A DNA stretch of 64,000 bases from Rhizobium sp. C4. Its GTDB lineage: Bacteria > Pseudomonadota > Alphaproteobacteria > Rhizobiales > Rhizobiaceae. This document shows, piece by piece, positions 51,956 to 60,653 of the stretch. Numbering within the stretch: the stretch's first letter is position 1; each line of letters begins with the position of its first letter. The stretch lies in assembly GCF_021026315.1 (NCBI RefSeq), contig NZ_JAJNCX010000005.1, positions 1 through 64,000 of the forward strand, written 5' to 3'. Made by a program: the position numbers and the translations under genes. Under the pieces are notes generated by a model. It saw only the letters and a program-made list of their open reading frames with translations. It was not told the origin of the DNA and ran no database searches.

Positions 51956-52939
51956 TTACCCCGCCTTGACCACCTTCTGGTCGATGGCCCCGAAGACCGG
52001 CGAACCGTCAGGGAGGAAGACCTCCATGCGGAGCGTGTCGCCGAAGGCCATGAAGGAGGTCTTGGCTGCGCCCAGATCGAGCATTTCGATACCACGGCGT
52101 TCGGCGATGCAGGTGGAGCCGACCTCGCGGTAGTTCTCGTTGGAGACCGTGCCCGAACCGATGATCGTGCCGGCAACGAGGTCGCGGGAATAGGCGGCAT
52201 GCGCCACGAGATCGTTGAAGCCGAAGGCCATGGCATAACCATCGGGCGAGCCGAATTTCTCGCCATTCCAGGTGACGTGAAGCGGCAGCGCCACGCGGTT
52301 GTCGCGCCAAGCGTCGCCCAGTTCGTCCGGGGTGACGGCAACCGGGGCCATGGAGCAGGGCGGCTTGGCATGGACCCAGCCGAAACCGGTCTTCATCTCG
52401 GCCGGCGCGATCTTGCGCAGGCTCCAGTCGTTGATCTGGACGATGAGGCGGATGTATTTCGAGGCATCGGCAGCATTGGTTCCGTTCGGAACGCCGCTGA
52501 CGATGACGCCGAACTCGCCCTCGAAGTCGATGCCGTCTTCCATGAAGCGGAAGGGCACATCGGCCGTCGGCGCGTAGAAACGGTCGGAAACGCCCTGATA
52601 CATAAGCGGCTTGGCCGGCCCGTCGCTTTCGGAGGCCTTGATGCCGAAGACGAGCGCCATGAGATTGGCGTGGCTCTCGAAGGCCGAGCCATCGAGCCAT
52701 TGCCAGGCGCGGGGCATCGGGGCGAGCGCCTGTGCCGGCGCAAAGGCGAAGGCCTCGGCGGCCTCACCGCGGTTCAGAGCCTCATATTCGGCCTTCAGGT
52801 CGGCCTCGACCGCGTCCCAGGCTTCCAGCGCGGCCTGCATCGTGGACGCGGCGCGGGCGGGGGCAGCGAACTTGAGGTCGCGCGAGACGATATGCAGCCG
52901 GCCATCGGGCGTACCATTGGCGAGGGTGGAAAGTTTCAT
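51956..52939 (-). CDS. Fumarylacetoacetate hydrolase (FAH) family protein
   Basis: The 327-residue protein has an N-terminal beta domain and the FAH catalytic domain (about 90-320): the acidic metal ligands in DFEGEFGVIVSGVPNG, INDWSLRKIAPAEM and GTIIGSGTVSNENY are characteristic. Members cleave carbon-carbon bonds of 1,3-diketo acids, typically late in aromatic ring breakdown. It follows a cyclase-family gene and an ABC importer on the same strand, so it probably finishes degradation of the imported compound. The substrate is unknown. Confidence 0.88.
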   Translation of the reverse strand: MKLSTLANGTPDGRLHIVSRDLKFAAPARAASTMQAALEAWDAVEADLKAEYEALNRGEAAEAFAFAPAQALAPMPRAWQWLDGSAFESHANLMALVFGIKASESDGPAKPLMYQGVSDRFYAPTADVPFRFMEDGIDFEGEFGVIVSGVPNGTNAADASKYIRLIVQINDWSLRKIAPAEMKTGFGWVHAKPPCSMAPVAVTPDELGDAWRDNRVALPLHVTWNGEKFGSPDGYAMAFGFNDLVAHAAYSRDLVAGTIIGSGTVSNENYREVGSTCIAERRGIEMLDLGAAKTSFMAFGDTLRMEVFLPDGSPVFGAIDQKVVKAG

Positions 52940-52990
52940 GGATGCATTCTCCTGTCTTCAATTCGGTCAGTCTTCAGGGCGCGCCGGCGC

Positions 52991-53764
52991 TCAATCCTCG
53001 ATGATGGCGACCGCGCGGCACCAGCCAGCGGAGGCCTTCTCGACCTTCACCGGGAAGCAGGACACCGTGAAACCGGTCGAGGGCAGGCTCTCGAGGTTCG
53101 AGAGCTTCTCCATGTGGCAATAGGCCTGTTCGGCGCCGGCCTTGTGGCCTTCCCAGAACAGCGAATAGTCGCCCGTTTCCTCGATCTTGCGGCGGGTGTG
53201 GATGAAGGGCGCGTCCCAGCTCCAGCCGTCGATGCCGGTGACGCGGACGCCGCGGCTGGTGAGATAAAGCGTTGCCTCGCGGCCCATGCCGCAGCCGCGG
53301 GCGAGATAGTCGTCCTCGCCATAGCGTGTGCCGGCGGCGGTGTTGACCAGCACGATATCGAACGGCTGAAGCTCATGGCCGATGCGCTTCAGTTCGGCCT
53401 CGACATCGGCTGCGGTGCAGACATAGCCGTCCGGCTTGTCGCGGAAGTCGAGCTTGACGCCGCGTCCGAAGCACCATTCCAGCGGCACCTCGTCGATCGT
53501 CCAGGCGCGCTCGCCGCCATTCATGGTCGGGTGATAGTGCCAGGGCGCGTCGAGATGGGTGCCGGAATGCGTGGTCATCACGACGTCCTCGGCCGCGCAG
53601 CCCTTGCCCTCGAGCTGCTTGTCGACCGGAACGCCCGACATCTGCTCGAACTCCAGCGCGCCGTAGTCATGGTCGTGATAGACGATCTGCGGCAGCAGGC
53701 CCGGCGGATCGGACCTGATGCCGGCTTTGAGGGCGACGGAAATGTCGATGAATCTGCGGGCCAT
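52991..53764 (-). CDS. Cyclase/kynurenine-formamidase-like hydrolase
   Basis: The 257-residue protein belongs to the cyclase family (KynB/isatin hydrolase type), with the metal-binding motif TTHSGTHLDAPWHY (HxGTHxDxPxH) near residue 75 and a late HMEKLSNLESLPS segment. Such enzymes hydrolyse amide or lactam bonds in N-formylkynurenine, isatin and related compounds. Pairing with an FAH-family enzyme suggests opening of a heterocyclic or aromatic ring and then cleavage of the product. Confidence 0.87.
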   Translation of the reverse strand: MARRFIDISVALKAGIRSDPPGLLPQIVYHDHDYGALEFEQMSGVPVDKQLEGKGCAAEDVVMTTHSGTHLDAPWHYHPTMNGGERAWTIDEVPLEWCFGRGVKLDFRDKPDGYVCTAADVEAELKRIGHELQPFDIVLVNTAAGTRYGEDDYLARGCGMGREATLYLTSRGVRVTGIDGWSWDAPFIHTRRKIEETGDYSLFWEGHKAGAEQAYCHMEKLSNLESLPSTGFTVSCFPVKVEKASAGWCRAVAIIED

Positions 53765-53833
53765 GTCATGCTCCTGGAGATGGAATGCGGCCGCGCCGGA
53801 GGCTTGCCCCGGCGCGGCCCGGTGGATGGTGGA

Positions 53834-54778
53834 TCACTCGCCCGGATAGCGGACGGTGAAGGCCTTCAGGTCGATGTCCTTGGTGGTCAGGCCGCGATGC
53901 TTGGCAAGCTCGTTCCAGAACTTGAAGCTCTTTTCCGGGTCGAGATGCGTCGAGAAGTTCGGAAACTTCAGGCCGGCGACGACCGGAGGCGGCAGCGTCG
54001 TGTACTTGGCGAGGCTTTCGCGCGCTTCCTTGTCATGCGTCTTGATGTAGCCCATGGCGTCGTCAAGCGCCGCCTGGAAACCCGCGACATCCTTCTTGTG
54101 TGCGGTGGCCCATTCGGTCTGCACCGTGTAGATGCTGGCTACCGTGCCGTCGGGAATGATGTCGAGATAGTTGCCAATCAGCGTGCCGCCGGCTGCCTCG
54201 ACCGCGCGGCTTGCGAACGGATCAACGCTGGCGACGCCATCGACCTGGCCGGCCTTGAGGATATCGGCCGATTGCGGCAGCGTGATCTCGACGATGTTGA
54301 TCTTGCTGGAATCGCCGCCGTTGCGGTCGACCCATTCGCGCATGACCACATCCAGAAGGCCACCGACGCCCGGCACGCCGATCTTCTTCCCGCCAAGGTC
54401 CTTCGGTCCCTTGATGCCGCTTGTCTTCGACACGACAAGCCCGGCAGCGCTGGGATCCGGAAATACGTTGGTCGAGGCGATCGCCTGCAGGTCGACGCCG
54501 TTATCGATCGCCTGAAAGACAACGACGGGCGTCGGAATGCCGACCTGTGCCGAGCCGGAGACCAGCGCGGAGACGATGAGGGAGCCGTTCTGCGCCAGCT
54601 TCAGGTCGACATCCAGACCGTGCTTCTCGAAGAAGCCCTGGTCCTTGGCGATGAAGGCCGCGAGATTGGGGGCAGATGCCGTATACATCAGCGTGATCTT
54701 GTCAGCAGCCAGTGCCGATATGGCCGATAGCGCCAGCGCCGCCGTGGTCAGCATGGCCCCTGCGATGGTTCGTTTCAT
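53834..54778 (-). CDS. ABC transporter substrate-binding protein (NMT1/SsuA type)
   Basis: The 314-residue protein has a signal peptide (MKRTIAGAMLTTAALALSAI, cleaved after about SALA) and the NMT1/THI5/SsuA fold: NLAAFIAKDQGFFEKHGLDV, GSAQVGIPTPVVVFQAI and GGKKIGVPGVGGLLDVVMRE. This group binds small organics such as sulfonates, nitrilotriacetate, pyrimidines or aromatic acids. Two permease genes and an ATPase gene precede it in the operon. Its ligand is presumably the substrate of the cyclase and FAH enzymes. Confidence 0.9.
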   Translation of the reverse strand: MKRTIAGAMLTTAALALSAISALAADKITLMYTASAPNLAAFIAKDQGFFEKHGLDVDLKLAQNGSLIVSALVSGSAQVGIPTPVVVFQAIDNGVDLQAIASTNVFPDPSAAGLVVSKTSGIKGPKDLGGKKIGVPGVGGLLDVVMREWVDRNGGDSSKINIVEITLPQSADILKAGQVDGVASVDPFASRAVEAAGGTLIGNYLDIIPDGTVASIYTVQTEWATAHKKDVAGFQAALDDAMGYIKTHDKEARESLAKYTTLPPPVVAGLKFPNFSTHLDPEKSFKFWNELAKHRGLTTKDIDLKAFTVRYPGE

Positions 54779-54815
54779 GTCAGTTCCTCCCGAGTATTAA
54801 AATGTAAGGTCATGT

Positions 54816-55589
54816 TCAGGTCGCCGGTGCGGGTTGCCAGCGCAGCAGGCGCCGTTCGAGCGCCGTCAGCGCCACGTTGGTTGCAAGCCCGATCAGCCCG
54901 AGCATGATGACGCCGGCGAAGATGTCCGGGGCGCGGAAGCCGCGGGCGGCGAGCAGGATGCGGCTGCCAAGCCCGCCCTGCACGGTGATCATTTCGCCGA
55001 CGACGGCCAGGATGAGCGCGATGGTCAGGCCGAGGCGCAAACCACCCAGAATGTCGGGCATGGCGGCGGGCAGGGCGATCTTGTAGACGCGCTCGAACCG
55101 GTTGAGCCTGAGCACGCGGGCAACCTCATCGAGGCGCGGATGCACGTTGGAAAAGCCGTGGATCGTGGTCAGCAGCATCGGCCAGACCGAGCCGAAGGCG
55201 ATCAGCAGCAGGATCATGTTGTCGGTCATGCCGAGAAAGACGATCGCGACCGGCGCGATGGCAGAGGCCGGCAGCGGGCGGATGAACTCGAATGTCGGCG
55301 CGATCCAGGTCCGGGCAAAGGGCGAGATGCCGATGGCAGCGCCCAGTCCGATGCCGATGGCGGAGGCCACCAGCCAGCCGAGCGCCATGCGCAGCACCGT
55401 CTGACCCACTTCCGTGAAAAGCTTGCCGGAACTGTAATCCCGCGTCAGCGCGGCGAAGGCGCGGTCGGGGCCGGGCAGGAAGACCTTCGAGACATAGCCG
55501 TGATTGGCGATCCATTGCCACAGCGCCAGAAGCGCGAGCGTCACCAGAAAGCTTGCCGCAAGCCAGAGCAGATTGATCGGACGCATCAT
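54816..55589 (-). CDS. ABC transporter permease (SsuC/TauC type), first
   Basis: The 257-residue membrane protein has about six helices and the EAA loop (EVARVLRLNRFERVYKIALP, then AAMPDILGGLRLGLT), the mark of BPD-type permeases of the nitrate/sulfonate/taurine group. Its start overlaps the end of the second permease gene by four bases. Two different permeases form the channel. Confidence 0.92.
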   Translation of the reverse strand: MMRPINLLWLAASFLVTLALLALWQWIANHGYVSKVFLPGPDRAFAALTRDYSSGKLFTEVGQTVLRMALGWLVASAIGIGLGAAIGISPFARTWIAPTFEFIRPLPASAIAPVAIVFLGMTDNMILLLIAFGSVWPMLLTTIHGFSNVHPRLDEVARVLRLNRFERVYKIALPAAMPDILGGLRLGLTIALILAVVGEMITVQGGLGSRILLAARGFRAPDIFAGVIMLGLIGLATNVALTALERRLLRWQPAPAT

Positions 55590-56347
55590 TCGGCAGCCCT
55601 CCGGAGTGCGTGGAAGGGGAAGAGCTTCAGCTCGGTGCGCACGAGGACCCAGTTGAGCGCCCAGCCGATCAGGCCGATCCAGAACAGGATTGCGAACATG
55701 TCGGCGGGGCGCAGCGACTGGCCGGCCATCATCAGGCTATAGCCGAGCCCCTGCGGATTGGCGGAGATCTCCACCGTGACGGAGACGATGAGCGCGATGC
55801 CGGCGGCGAGCCTCAGCGCCAGGAAGAGGCGCGGCAGCACGGCCGGGAAGACGATCTTGAAGGTCCGCTGCGTGGCCGTCAGCCGCATGACGCGGGCGAC
55901 CTCCATCAGCCTGGGCGTGATCTGCCGGATCGCGCTTTCGGTCAGCAGCATGACGGGGAAGAAGCAGGCAAAGGCGATGATGGCCATTTCCATGGCATAG
56001 CCGAAGCCGAAGACGAGCAGCGCGATCGGCAGGATCGCGACCGCCGGCACCGGCCGCAGGACTTCGACGGTGACGCGGGAAAGCCGCGAAAGCGGCGGCA
56101 GCAGGCCGAACACGAAGCCCGAAACGATGCCAAGCCCGGCGCCAATCAGAAGCCCGCCGGCCGCGGCCGTCAGGGTCATTCCGGTGGCGCTGAGGATGGT
56201 GCCGTCCGAAAAACCTTTCACGAATGCGACCGCAATATCCACGGGTGCTGCCAGCGTGTCACTATGGATGCCGGCCACGGTGGCCCAGATCTGCCAGAGG
56301 ACGAGCAGCAGGACCGGCAATGCGAAACCTTTCAGCGCCTTCATCAT
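55586..56347 (-). CDS. ABC transporter permease (SsuC/TauC type), second
   Basis: The 253-residue protein is a paralogue of the neighbouring permease, with six helices and the EAA loop (EVARVMRLTATQRTFKIVFP, then AVLPRLFLALRLAAGIA). It overlaps the ATPase gene upstream and the other permease downstream by four bases each. Confidence 0.92.
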   Translation of the reverse strand: MMKALKGFALPVLLLVLWQIWATVAGIHSDTLAAPVDIAVAFVKGFSDGTILSATGMTLTAAAGGLLIGAGLGIVSGFVFGLLPPLSRLSRVTVEVLRPVPAVAILPIALLVFGFGYAMEMAIIAFACFFPVMLLTESAIRQITPRLMEVARVMRLTATQRTFKIVFPAVLPRLFLALRLAAGIALIVSVTVEISANPQGLGYSLMMAGQSLRPADMFAILFWIGLIGWALNWVLVRTELKLFPFHALRRAAE

Positions 56348-57171
56348 TCGTACCTCAGGACGAAATCGAACAGCTTGCGCCGGAGCGCCAGGAATTCCGG
56401 CTCCTCGCGGGTCGTCAGCTGGTTGCGCGGCCGGGCAAGCGGCACGTCGATCAGTTCGGCGATGCGGCCGGGATTGGGCTCCAGCGCAATCACGCGGTCG
56501 GCAAGATAGATGGCCTCCTCGAGGTCATGGGTGACGAAGAAGGCCGTCACGTTGGACTCCGAGACGATGGCGAGAATTTCGTCCTGCAGCTTCTGCCGCG
56601 TCATCGCATCAAGCGCGCCGAAGGGCTCGTCCATCAGGATGACGGAGGGATTTTGCGCCAGGCAGCGGGCGATCTGCAGGCGCTGCTGCATGCCGCCGGA
56701 CATTTCGGACGGATATTTGTCGGCGTGTTTCGACAGACCGACCTTTTCGAGAAGATGGGCGATGCGATCCTTGCGTTCCGCCCGCGGCGTGGCGGCGGCT
56801 TCCAGCGCCAGCGAGATATTCTGCGACGCCGTGCGCCAGGGGAGCAGCGCATTGGCATAGTCCTGGAAGACGATGGCAATGTCGCTTGCCGGTTCGGTCT
56901 GCGCCTTGCCACGATAGGAGACCGTGCCGCGCGAGGCCTGGATCAGGCCGGAGAGAATGCGCAGCAGCGTGGTCTTGCCGCAGCCCGACGGACCGATCAC
57001 GCAGACGAACTCGCCTTCGCCGATATCGACATTGATATCCTGCAGAACTTCGTGAGAGCCGAAGGACAGGCCGACACCCTTCAACGAAATCAGGGGCTTG
57101 CGGCCGGTTTTCGCCGCGGCTCTGGGGGCGTCTTCGAAATTGCGCTCGAACTGGTGCAGCGTCGCGGTCAA
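56344..57171 (-). CDS. ABC transporter ATP-binding protein (SsuB/TauB type)
   Basis: The 275-residue ATPase has Walker A GPSGCGKTTLLRILSG, the signature MSGGMQQRLQIARC, Walker B VILMDEPFGALD and the switch His in FFVTHDLEEAI. It powers the importer made of the two downstream permeases and the NMT1-type binding protein. It is the first gene of the minus-strand operon, divergent from the LysR gene. Confidence 0.94.
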   Translation of the reverse strand: MTATLHQFERNFEDAPRAAAKTGRKPLISLKGVGLSFGSHEVLQDINVDIGEGEFVCVIGPSGCGKTTLLRILSGLIQASRGTVSYRGKAQTEPASDIAIVFQDYANALLPWRTASQNISLALEAAATPRAERKDRIAHLLEKVGLSKHADKYPSEMSGGMQQRLQIARCLAQNPSVILMDEPFGALDAMTRQKLQDEILAIVSESNVTAFFVTHDLEEAIYLADRVIALEPNPGRIAELIDVPLARPRNQLTTREEPEFLALRRKLFDFVLRYE

Positions 57172-57283
57172 GTCTTACTCCTCCTTGCGGCATTTCCAGC
57201 GCTTCCCTTGATCAGGGTGCGCATGGCTCCTCCTGCCATCTTGGTTCTTGACGCTAGGCAGAGGCGGGGCATATGTCTAATGA

Positions 57284-57303
57284 ATAGAAGATATATTTCC
57301 TAT
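57284..57303. promoter_or_regulatory. Palindromic candidate LysR operator
   Basis: ATAGAAGATATATTTCCTAT is an imperfect 20-bp palindrome (16 of 20 positions symmetrical) in an AT-rich patch 20 bases before the LysR gene and about 110 bases before the ABC operon. Such sites usually bind a LysR dimer and control both directions. Confidence 0.55.
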
Positions 57304-57323
57304 GATTTTGGGTAATACTCCGG

Positions 57324-58229
57324 ATGCGCTTCGACAATCTCGACATGAACCTCATCGTGGCGCTGGAGGCGATCCTCAGGCTCCGTTCCGTCAGTGCTGC
57401 GGCGGAGGAATTGAACCTGACGCAGCCGGCATTGAGCCGGGCGCTGGGGCGGCTTCGCCAGCACTTCGACGATCAGATCGTCGTGCCGCTCGGCCGGCAG
57501 ATGGTGCCCACCGAGTTCGGCGAGACCCTGCATGGTCTCGCCCGGCAATTGCTGGAGGAGATGCGCGTCTTCGTCGACATGCGCGCCCATTTCGATCCGT
57601 CAACGGCGCGGCGGGAGGTGAGCATCATCGCCTCCGACTATGTGATCCGCGTCTTCCTTGCGAAGGCGGCGCAGCGGCTGGCAAGCGTCGCGCCGGGGGT
57701 GTCACTGCGCTTCATCGGCATCGATGGGCCCGCCGAAGCGATGTTCGAACAGACGAGTGTGGACTTCCGCATCGTGCCGGCGATGGCGCTGATGGCGGAT
57801 CATCCGAGCGGCAAGCTCTTCACCGACGAATTCGTCTGCATCGCCTGGGAGGACAATCCGCATGTCCGCGACGGCCTCGATGCGGAGACCTATCTGGGTC
57901 TCAAGCATGTCACCACCGCCTTCGGCGCCCGCGGCCGCGACAGCCATTTCGAGCGCTTTCTGAAGGACCAGAAGGTCAATATCGAGATCGCCATGTCGAT
58001 GCCGAATTTCGTGCTTCTGCCGGAATGCGTCGTCGGCACGCCGTATCTGACGACCATCCACGCGCGGATGGCGGCGATGCTGGAGGCGTCGCTGCCGGTG
58101 CGCATCCTTCCGGTGCCGATCGCCGTTCCGCCCGTGGTCGAATATCTGCAATGGCACAATCTGCGCCGCCACGACAGCGCCTCGCAATGGATCCGACAGT
58201 TCCTCCTCCAGATGGCCGCGGAGCTTTGA
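57324..58229 (+). CDS. LysR-family regulator (NodD/NahR-like)
   Basis: The 301-residue protein starts MRFDNLDMNLIVALEAILRL and has the helix-turn-helix in SVSAAAEELNLTQPALSRAL, the form seen in the NodD/NahR branch of LysR regulators, which often sense aromatic compounds. The effector domain follows (about 90-300). It is divergent from the ABC importer and catabolic genes, so it probably activates them when the imported compound is present. Confidence 0.9.
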   Translation: MRFDNLDMNLIVALEAILRLRSVSAAAEELNLTQPALSRALGRLRQHFDDQIVVPLGRQMVPTEFGETLHGLARQLLEEMRVFVDMRAHFDPSTARREVSIIASDYVIRVFLAKAAQRLASVAPGVSLRFIGIDGPAEAMFEQTSVDFRIVPAMALMADHPSGKLFTDEFVCIAWEDNPHVRDGLDAETYLGLKHVTTAFGARGRDSHFERFLKDQKVNIEIAMSMPNFVLLPECVVGTPYLTTIHARMAAMLEASLPVRILPVPIAVPPVVEYLQWHNLRRHDSASQWIRQFLLQMAAEL

Positions 58230-58473
58230 GCGCGCTTGCGCGCTCACCGGTGAAATCAGGTCGAGAAGGATGCCGGTCGAAAGGCCGTTCGAAGGCTGTC
58301 GTCTGCCTCGTTGTCGCCCGATTGCCTATGCATAGTTTTTATTATATCGAGTGCCCAGGTCTGGCGATCAGCCAGCTATTGCAATTTCAGGTGCTTTCCG
58401 TAAACGCTCATACATATATCTCATCTTAGATGCCCGAAACGCGAATCGACCCCCACGCGCCGGAGACCCCTTG

Positions 58474-59568
58474 ATGGAAATGAAGTTCCCAAACCGATCA
58501 TGTCGCGCGCTGGGCGTGGCCTTGATGCTCGCGCCCTGGATAGGGCCCCTGCAGGCACAGTCGGCGGAAACGCCGGAATACAGGCTGCAGGTGGTCGTGC
58601 AGAAGGCGCATCAGTCCGAGGTGTCGAAGCCGCTGAACGTGACGGGAACCGTCGCTGCCGCCAAGAGCAGCGACCTTGCCTTCCGCGTCGGCGGTACGGT
58701 TGTCGACCGGCTGGTGCAGACCGGCGACGAGGTCAAGGCCGGGCAGGTGCTGGCGCGGATCGGCACCGCCGAGCTCCAGGCCAATATCACGGCTGCGGAG
58801 GCGGGCGTCGCCTCGGCGAAAGCCACGTTCGATCTGGCGACCTCCGATCTCGCCCGCCAGAAGTCGCTGCTCGACAAGGGCTTTGCCACGCGCTCGGCCT
58901 ATGAACAGTCCGCCAAGTCCGTCGATGTGGCCAAGGCCCAGCTGAACATCGCCCAGAGCCAGTTGCAGATCGCGCAGGACAATCTCTCCTATGCCGAACT
59001 GAAGGCCGGGTCCGACGGCGTGGTCACGGCCGTGAATGTCGAGATCGGGCAGGTGGTGCAGGCGGGGCAGGCGGCTGTCACGATCGCCAACGGCAATGCC
59101 AAGCAGGCCGTCTTCGACGTCTCCGATGCGCTGATAGCGTCGACGGAAATCAGGAAGGCGGAAATCTTCCTCGTCGCCGATCCCTCCGTCAAGGCGCGGG
59201 TCCAGCTGACGGAAATCTCCCCGACCGTGAATGTACGCACCGGCACCGTTCGCATCAAGGCCGACATCATCGATCCGCCGGCCCGCATGACGCTCGGCGC
59301 TCCCGTTGCCGGCACGGGCACCAGCCATCCGATCTCCGGCTTCGCGCTGCCCTATAGCGCACTGTCGCGGGAGGACGGTTCCCCGATCGTGTGGGTGATC
59401 GATCCGGCTGCGAAGAAGGCGATGCCGCGGAAGGTCAACCTTCTGCAGTATATCGGGCAGACCATGGTGGTCTCGGGCGACCTGAAGGAGGGCGATCTGG
59501 TGGTCATCAAGGGTAGCGTCTTCCTGAGCCCCGATCTTGTCGTCAATTACACGGAGGCGGCGCGATGA
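58474..59568 (+). CDS. RND efflux periplasmic adaptor subunit, first
   Basis: The 364-residue membrane-fusion protein has an N-terminal signal (ALGVALMLAPWIGPLQAQS), a lipoyl/barrel-sandwich domain (VAAAKSSDLAFRVGGTVVDR), a coiled-coil hairpin (about 95-170) and a beta barrel. ATG 58474 is chosen; the longer frame to 58351 lacks sense. Its stop overlaps the start of a second adaptor gene. Confidence 0.88.
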   Translation: MEMKFPNRSCRALGVALMLAPWIGPLQAQSAETPEYRLQVVVQKAHQSEVSKPLNVTGTVAAAKSSDLAFRVGGTVVDRLVQTGDEVKAGQVLARIGTAELQANITAAEAGVASAKATFDLATSDLARQKSLLDKGFATRSAYEQSAKSVDVAKAQLNIAQSQLQIAQDNLSYAELKAGSDGVVTAVNVEIGQVVQAGQAAVTIANGNAKQAVFDVSDALIASTEIRKAEIFLVADPSVKARVQLTEISPTVNVRTGTVRIKADIIDPPARMTLGAPVAGTGTSHPISGFALPYSALSREDGSPIVWVIDPAAKKAMPRKVNLLQYIGQTMVVSGDLKEGDLVVIKGSVFLSPDLVVNYTEAAR

Positions 59569-60653
59569 AAACCATGAGATTGTCCGCAACCGGGATTGCC
59601 GCGCTTGCTGCCGCATTCCTTCTCGCGGCCTGCGAGGAAAAGAAGGCCGAGGCGCCGGCCGAAGAACGTCCGATCCTGACTGCGGTCGTGCAGTCGCGAC
59701 CGGAGGTCCCGCTCGACTTCCCCGGAACGATCGAGCCGCAGGTGTCGACGCAGAAGGCGTTCCGCGTGCCGGGGCAGATCGTTGCCCGCAACGTCACCGT
59801 CGGTGACACGGTCCGCAAGGGCGATGTGCTGGCCGTGCTCGACACCGCGCAGCTGAAGGAGGGCGTGCGCTCGGCCGAGGCGAGCGTGACGGGCGCCCAG
59901 TCGCAGCTTGCCAATGCCCAGTCGGTCGATGACCGCGCCAATGCGCTCGCCAAGGAAGGCTTCGCATCGCCGGCCCAGATCGAGAGCGCCAGCCAGAACC
60001 TCGCCGCCGCCAACGCCAACCTTGAAAGCGCGCAGGCGCAGCTGTCCAAGGCGCGGGAACAGCTCGGCTATGCCCAGCTGATCGCCGACTATGACGGCAT
60101 CGTCACCGCCTCCAACATCGAGGTCGGCGAGACGGTGGCTGCCAGCGCCCCGGTCGTGACCATTGCCCGTCCCGATCTGCGCGATGCGGTGATCGACGTT
60201 CCCGACGATGTCGTCAGACGCATCGCCACGGGCGACGTCTTCGATGTCACCACCGTGCTGCAGGGCGACCAGAAGATCGAAGGCAAGGTGCGCGAGATCG
60301 CGCCGAGCGCCGACAAGCTGACGCACACGGTTCGCGTCAAGATCTCGCTCGGCAATGCGCCGGAGGTCTTCCGGATCGGAACGACGATCGAGGCTTCAGG
60401 CCGCAACACCGGCGGGGAGATCGTTCTCGTGCCCTCCGAGGCCGTCATGTCGGATGACGGCAAGCTGACGGTCTGGAAGTTCGATCGCGCCGGCTCGAAG
60501 GTCGTCAGGACCCAGATCGAGGCGGCGGAAGGACCGGAGACCAGCTATGTCGTCAAGTCCGGCCTCAAGGGCGGCGATCTCGTCGCCGTCGCCGGAATTC
60601 ATGCTCTCAAGGATGGCCAGCAGGTCAAGCTCGTCGAGGAAGCCGCCCGATGA
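59565..60653 (+). CDS. RND efflux periplasmic adaptor subunit, second (lipoprotein)
   Basis: The 362-residue adaptor has a lipoprotein signal with lipobox AAFLLAACEEKK (Cys near residue 22), a barrel-sandwich region (QKAFRVPGQIVARNVTVGDT), a coiled coil with many Ala/Gln (SVTGAQSQLANAQSVDDRAN) and the beta barrel. It differs clearly from the first adaptor, so the pump may use two different adaptors. It overlaps both neighbours by four bases. Confidence 0.9.
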   Translation: MKTMRLSATGIAALAAAFLLAACEEKKAEAPAEERPILTAVVQSRPEVPLDFPGTIEPQVSTQKAFRVPGQIVARNVTVGDTVRKGDVLAVLDTAQLKEGVRSAEASVTGAQSQLANAQSVDDRANALAKEGFASPAQIESASQNLAAANANLESAQAQLSKAREQLGYAQLIADYDGIVTASNIEVGETVAASAPVVTIARPDLRDAVIDVPDDVVRRIATGDVFDVTTVLQGDQKIEGKVREIAPSADKLTHTVRVKISLGNAPEVFRIGTTIEASGRNTGGEIVLVPSEAVMSDDGKLTVWKFDRAGSKVVRTQIEAAEGPETSYVVKSGLKGGDLVAVAGIHALKDGQQVKLVEEAAR

